Source of the DNA: Oscarella lobularis
Taxonomy: Eukaryota > Porifera > Homoscleromorpha > Homosclerophorida > Oscarellidae
Reading direction: 5' to 3'
Length of the DNA: 64,000 nucleotides
Assembly (NCBI RefSeq): GCF_947507565.1
Contig: NC_089193.1
Location: 1,236,325 to 1,300,324, forward strand
Made by a program: the position numbers and the translations under genes. Shown here in pieces: positions 60,101-64,000 of this stretch. Numbering within the stretch: the first letter of the stretch is position 1; each line of letters opens with the position of its first letter. Below the pieces are notes generated by a model that was given only the letters and a program-made list of their open reading frames with translations, was not told where the DNA came from and searched no databases.

Positions 60101-62831
60101 AACCGACGACTCTTTGCGACTTACGGCCTATTCCTTCGATCGATTCACCTTCAATGAAACGGATCCTTCTCGCGCCGTACACGTATTCGTCAACGCTTCA
60201 AGCCAAACGAATCTCGTCCTCAAACCCAACGTATTAACTCCAAGTCTACTATATCGATTTAAACTGACGGCGACGAATCGATACGGCTCGTCGTCTGCGA
60301 CCATCGACGTGACGCCGAACGAAGCGCCGTCGTCGGGAACTCTCATCGTTACGCCATCGACCGGCGTCGCTCTGTCGACGCTGTTTACACTCAAAGCCCA
60401 TAGCTGGTCCGACGTCGAGACGGATCGACCTTTTCTGTTTCGATTTGGCGTTCTTCTAGCTCAAGAATCCGTGCACTGGCTGAGCGGAAAAGAAACGACG
60501 AACGTTCTCGAGACGGTTTTACCGGAGGGTCGGACGAACGGAAAACTTCGAGTGATCGTTGAAGCGTACGATAGCAGCGGAGCTCGCCGTGAAGCGACCG
60601 CCACCGTGACTGTGAGCCCCGGTCGACTGTTGGAGTCGTCGGCGAGCCTCGTTCAGAGAGCGCAGGCGTCTGCGTTGCAACTGGGCTACTGGTCATCGAG
60701 TCTGGCTCAAATCGCCGCGGGATTGAGTCAATCTCGCGCCGATCCGGCGTCCGTTGCCGCGTCCTTCTTTTCTCGTGCAACCGACCTGGCTATCGACTTG
60801 TATAGATCCCAAGTTCCGCCGACCGACTCGCAGCAATTGCGCCTTCTTCGTATAATGGAATCGTCGACGAATGCATCGATCGACGCCGTGCGCTCCGAGT
60901 TCGCTGGAAAACGTGACCTTCTACAGAGAGTGAAATCTCTCGCGGAAGAAATCGTCGCCAATCTGTTGCCCCCTGTCACCGTCAATACGGCGCCTCAGAA
61001 TCGCCTCCTCTTTCCGGAAGAACTCGTTCTGCCCTCACTATCGCTTTCAAACGAAGACATGATAACGCTATTGGGACTAATAGGCAATTTGCTCGTCGAC
61101 GAAGCGGCGCCGGACGACGTCGTCGATTTCTTCTACGATACGCGACGAAGATTGACCGCCGACATGTGCCGTCGATCCGTCTACGGCGAATCGGCTCGCA
61201 TCGTCGGCGACGTTCGCGTCGTTCGTGCCGTTCCCGGTGCAAACTATACGGCGAGCGATAGAACGACGGTGAGTTTTGGCGACGAATTGCGCGATCGTTT
61301 CACTCGATGGAACTGCAGCGACGACGAGTGTCAGGGCGTGTGCATCGTTGCCGCTTCGTCGTCGCGAGACTGGTATCACGATCGTATTGGGGGTGATCAG
61401 CTGTTGGACGGAGTGAGCGCGGAGAATTTACGAAAGACAATTCCTAACGGGAATTTATCTGCTATTGAATTGGTTACCGACGTTGTCACCGTGTCTCTGG
61501 CCAATCCGTCGTCCGGTTCGTCCATCGAAGTGACTAACTTGCAAACACCACTCGAAATTTCTTTTGAAAACGTCACCAAGGCGACGATTAACGACACCGT
61601 CGTTTGCCTCTATCGATCAAACGACATTCTCTGGCGCGTCGACGACGTCGAATTTCTCTCCACGCGTCGATCGATCGATGGAGATGGACTAACATTTTCC
61701 TGTCGTTTCAATCACAACTCTGACTTTGCTTTGGCCGTCATACCGATCAATCGCGTCGAACCGACGCCGACGCCGACGACCGAAACGCCGACGACGATCG
61801 CGACGACGGAATTCGTTACGACGAAGACGCCGACGACGCAGTTCGTCATCAAATTCGACAACACGAGTGCGCCGACGCCGACGCCGACGCGCGAGTCCGA
61901 AGCGTCGCCGAGTCTCGCTTGGATCGCCGGACCCGTCGTCGCCATAGTGATCATCGTCGTGATCGCTCTTCTCGTCTGCTTTCTTTTGCATAATCGAAAA
62001 ACGAAGGTGGGAGTCGTTCCGGCGCTCGATTCGCTCGAATTGGCGAACGGCGTGAAGGAAGTCGCGACGGAGTCGAAGGAGACGATGAAGGTGATTCACG
62101 TCGACGGTACGGGCGATCGACGTCACGAGTGCACGCTGAATATCGTCAAATCGATTCGTCTACGCGAACTCCGCAACGTCGTCGTCGACGAGTTCGAAGC
62201 GACGTTCAAGAATCGATCGTTCTATTTCCTGACGAGACAACTTCGCACGATCGAACCGGAAGCGGAGACGATGCAGTTCGTTCGCATGGTCTACGACGGC
62301 GACGAGGTCTTCGTTCGCGACGTCGATCGCAACGATTCGCCGGAGACGAAGATGCACTTTTGCGTCTGCGGCGCCGTCGCCCAGTTCGAGTGCTCCGAGT
62401 GCCAATCGCAGGGCTATTGCAGTCCGGAGTGCCAGGCGAAACACTGGGAGGCGATGCACGCGAAAGAGTGCAGCCTCCAGGGCGAGCAGAAACGACGCTC
62501 TATGGTATTGAATCGGGCGCGAATGAGCCGAACCGACGTCGGAAGAACGAACGTTACCAGTTGGAAAGGCTATCTAAGCAAGTCGAGCAGCAACACGCCG
62601 GCCGATCAACTGCCGGTGGCGCCGGCCCCGGTGGCGCGGGTGGCGCCGAGAGCTTCGATTGGGAGAGTCGCGCTTCCCAAGGTCGTCACGACGAAACGCA
62701 ATCCCATGCTGCTGAATCGCGTTCCGACGGAGGACGTGTTTCAACCTCCGAGAGCCGACTTTCCCACGCCGTCGTTCGATAAAGCGGTCGAGAACGCGAA
62801 GAAGGACGGAACGACGGAATCGGTCGTTTAG
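42181..62831 (+). CDS. Giant transmembrane cadherin with TIG/REJ stalk and MYND tail
   Basis: Two exons, 42181..44171 and 44222..62831, encode 6,866 residues; the 50-nt intron joins AC|A in EC6. A signal peptide follows the ATG. About 39 cadherin repeats span residues 25-4170, most with a DxNDN-type calcium motif and an LDRE strand. Then come a cysteine-rich stretch (4174 to about 4370), three copies of a module ending in RFxP...AWDG or a variant, nine or so CGxCxGD repeats (5010-5245), two TIG domains (GPARGGTSITIHGAGF), a REJ-like region, a GPS-like motif near 61600-61735, a Thr/Pro stalk, one membrane span (about 6562-6587) and a cytoplasmic tail of about 280 residues. The tail ends in a MYND zinc finger (6711-6747: CVCG, CSECQ, YCSPECQ, HW, H, C). 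The extracellular part should act in cell contact; the tail lacks a recognisable catenin-binding site. Codon use is strongly GC-rich at third positions. Confidence 0.93.
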
Positions 62832-62872
62832 AGAAACAAAAGTAGAACCGTTTTGCTATTTAATCCAATTTT

Positions 62873-62878
62873 TTTATT
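62873..62878 (-). promoter_or_regulatory. Polyadenylation signal for APH1 (minus strand)
   Basis: TTTATT on the plus strand reads AATAAA on the minus strand, 64 nt downstream of the APH1 stop codon. It sits within the 110 bp between the two convergent stop codons, so the 3' UTRs of APH1 and the cadherin probably overlap. No plus-strand AATAAA was seen for the cadherin. Confidence 0.55.
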
Positions 62879-62941
62879 TTTTAGACGACATTACATCATT
62901 GTACGCAAACCCCTCCCCTCGACGTCGTCTCATTGACTCTT

Positions 62942-64000
62942 CTACTTACAGCAGATTCCAGGACCAATTCCACTTGTCCGGAAAGCGTACATCACGGTCC
63001 CAGCGAGAATAAAGTAGTTGGGAACGAGCGAGAGAGCAGCGATACCCGATACGGAACTTCCAGCGGTGAACAGAGACGCGATCAAATGAATGACGGCTGC
63101 AATCGCGATCATCATCCACGATTTCTTCTCGAATCCGGCGAACCAGATGATGCCGAGCGCGGTATTGAGTAGAATAAAGCAGAGAACGTGAAACGCTAGG
63201 AACGCGAGAGGGGGGTAAAGAATAGAGTACGCTTCGACCGTCGGTGGGGACGACACTACCTGATATTAAAAAGAATCCGCCCTTGACTCCGTCGACGCCG
63301 TCGTCGGAATCCCACACCGAGCCGGGACCGACCGAGTCGGCTAGGACGTTGAAGAAGGCGAAGGCTCCGCTAGCTACCCCGTAACCGAGCCCGGCGACTA
63401 GATATATGAAGAATGGCCCCTCGAGGATACGTGCATATTTAGGTGATCATGGGTTACTGACTGAAAGCGAGTTTGGGGCCGTAGACAATGGGAACGCCCA
63501 GCTCCTGAGCAAAACGTTCTCCTCTTCTGTAAAGAAGAAAGTCCCAGGTACTACAGTAAGTCTCTACCCCTATCTCCCCTCCTTGAAGTAACAAGGGAAA
63601 CACGCCCACTGTATTTATACCCCAAAGTCTATCCCCCTTCTCGCCTATCTTTCTCTCTCCCTTTCCTTACCTTATAACTCGGTAAAAGAAATATCGAAAG
63701 AGTTCCTGGAATAGAATGGCGACGATAACTCCGATGAACAATTGCCAGTTTTGATCGTCGCTTTTCACCGTCACCAGTCTCCACACGCAACCGGTGAAGA
63801 AGAGGGAGAGAAGCCAAAAGAACGAGCTACAGTATAATTTCGCTTCGAAAAAACGAGGACAAAAGCAGAAAAAAGGAAGCGAAACTTGCCTCGAAAGAAA
63901 AACGACGAGATTTTCGGCTTTTCCCGCAACGGCAAAGACGAACAACCACAACGGGATGCCGAACGCTATCATCGCAGCACCGAAGAAGCTTTTGAGACCC
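62942..64000 (-). CDS. APH1: APH1, gamma-secretase subunit (first two bases of ATG outside)
   Basis: Minus-strand exons 64000..63890, 63826..63671, 63526..63462, 63397..63318 and 63259..62942 give 243 residues if the G at 64000 ends the ATG. APH1 is the polytopic scaffold that assembles with nicastrin, presenilin and PEN2 in the gamma-secretase complex, which cuts type I membrane proteins inside the bilayer. Landmarks: N-terminal FFGAAMIAFGIPLWLF, FFWLLSL, the QELFRYFFYR segment, NVLADSVGPGS, and the GLGYGVASG glycine motif known to hold the complex together. Length fits the family (about 250). The histidine expected in the fifth helix reads Asn (ILLNT); the later VIHL histidine is kept. Intron 1 (63827..63889) uses a GC donor, required to keep frame. 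It converges on the cadherin gene. Confidence 0.92.

Noticed and set aside
42352-62459. Many long minus-strand and alternative plus-strand frames inside the cadherin gene
   Set aside because: They are Arg/Asp/Val-rich shadows caused by the GC-rich codon bias and contain no recognisable domains.

Overview
The window is eukaryotic nuclear DNA from an early-branching animal. Metazoan extracellular domains (EGF, laminin G, Ig, LRR, cystine knot, cadherin, REJ, TIG), very short introns (mostly 46-67 nt), tightly packed genes and strong TCG/GAC/GTC codon bias in the longest gene together suggest a sponge, most likely a homoscleromorph such as Oscarella or Corticium. That identification is inference. 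I saw no rRNA, tRNA, CRISPR or bacterial-type operon.

Layout, left to right. (1) 2-6463 (+): 3' part of a secreted EGF/laminin-G protein. Its first 3.7 kb is 32 near-identical 117-bp EGF units, followed by an agrin/pikachurin/eyes-shut-like tail. (2) 6597-9051 (+): a heparanase-like GH79 enzyme in 20 tiny exons. (3) 9150-12353 (+): an OGFR-family protein with an acidic N-terminal half; its one long intron holds a strong hairpin. (4) 12438-41756 (+): a secreted LRR - 12 Ig - C-terminal cystine knot protein. One of its introns is 22.5 kb long and is almost wholly a 41-bp satellite; another carries a foldback element. (5) 42181-62831 (+): a 6,866-residue transmembrane cadherin with about 39 cadherin repeats, a cysteine-rich and TIG/REJ/GPS-like stalk, one membrane span and a cytoplasmic MYND zinc finger. 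(6) 62942-64000 (-): APH1, a gamma-secretase subunit, convergent with the cadherin and cut by the right edge at its start codon.

The exon models were built by hand from splice sites, reading phase and family similarity. For every multi-exon gene the exon lengths sum to a multiple of three (allowing for the two APH1 bases beyond the edge). The genes share an extracellular-matrix, adhesion and membrane theme, but nothing shows that they act in one pathway.

The strongest candidates for something undescribed are: the cadherin/polycystin-like/MYND fusion next to a gamma-secretase subunit gene; the LRR-Ig12-CTCK secreted protein; the 22.3-kb satellite confined to one intron of a small-intron gene; and the homogenised EGF array, in which every unit keeps both Notch-type O-glycosylation motifs but lacks calcium-binding residues.
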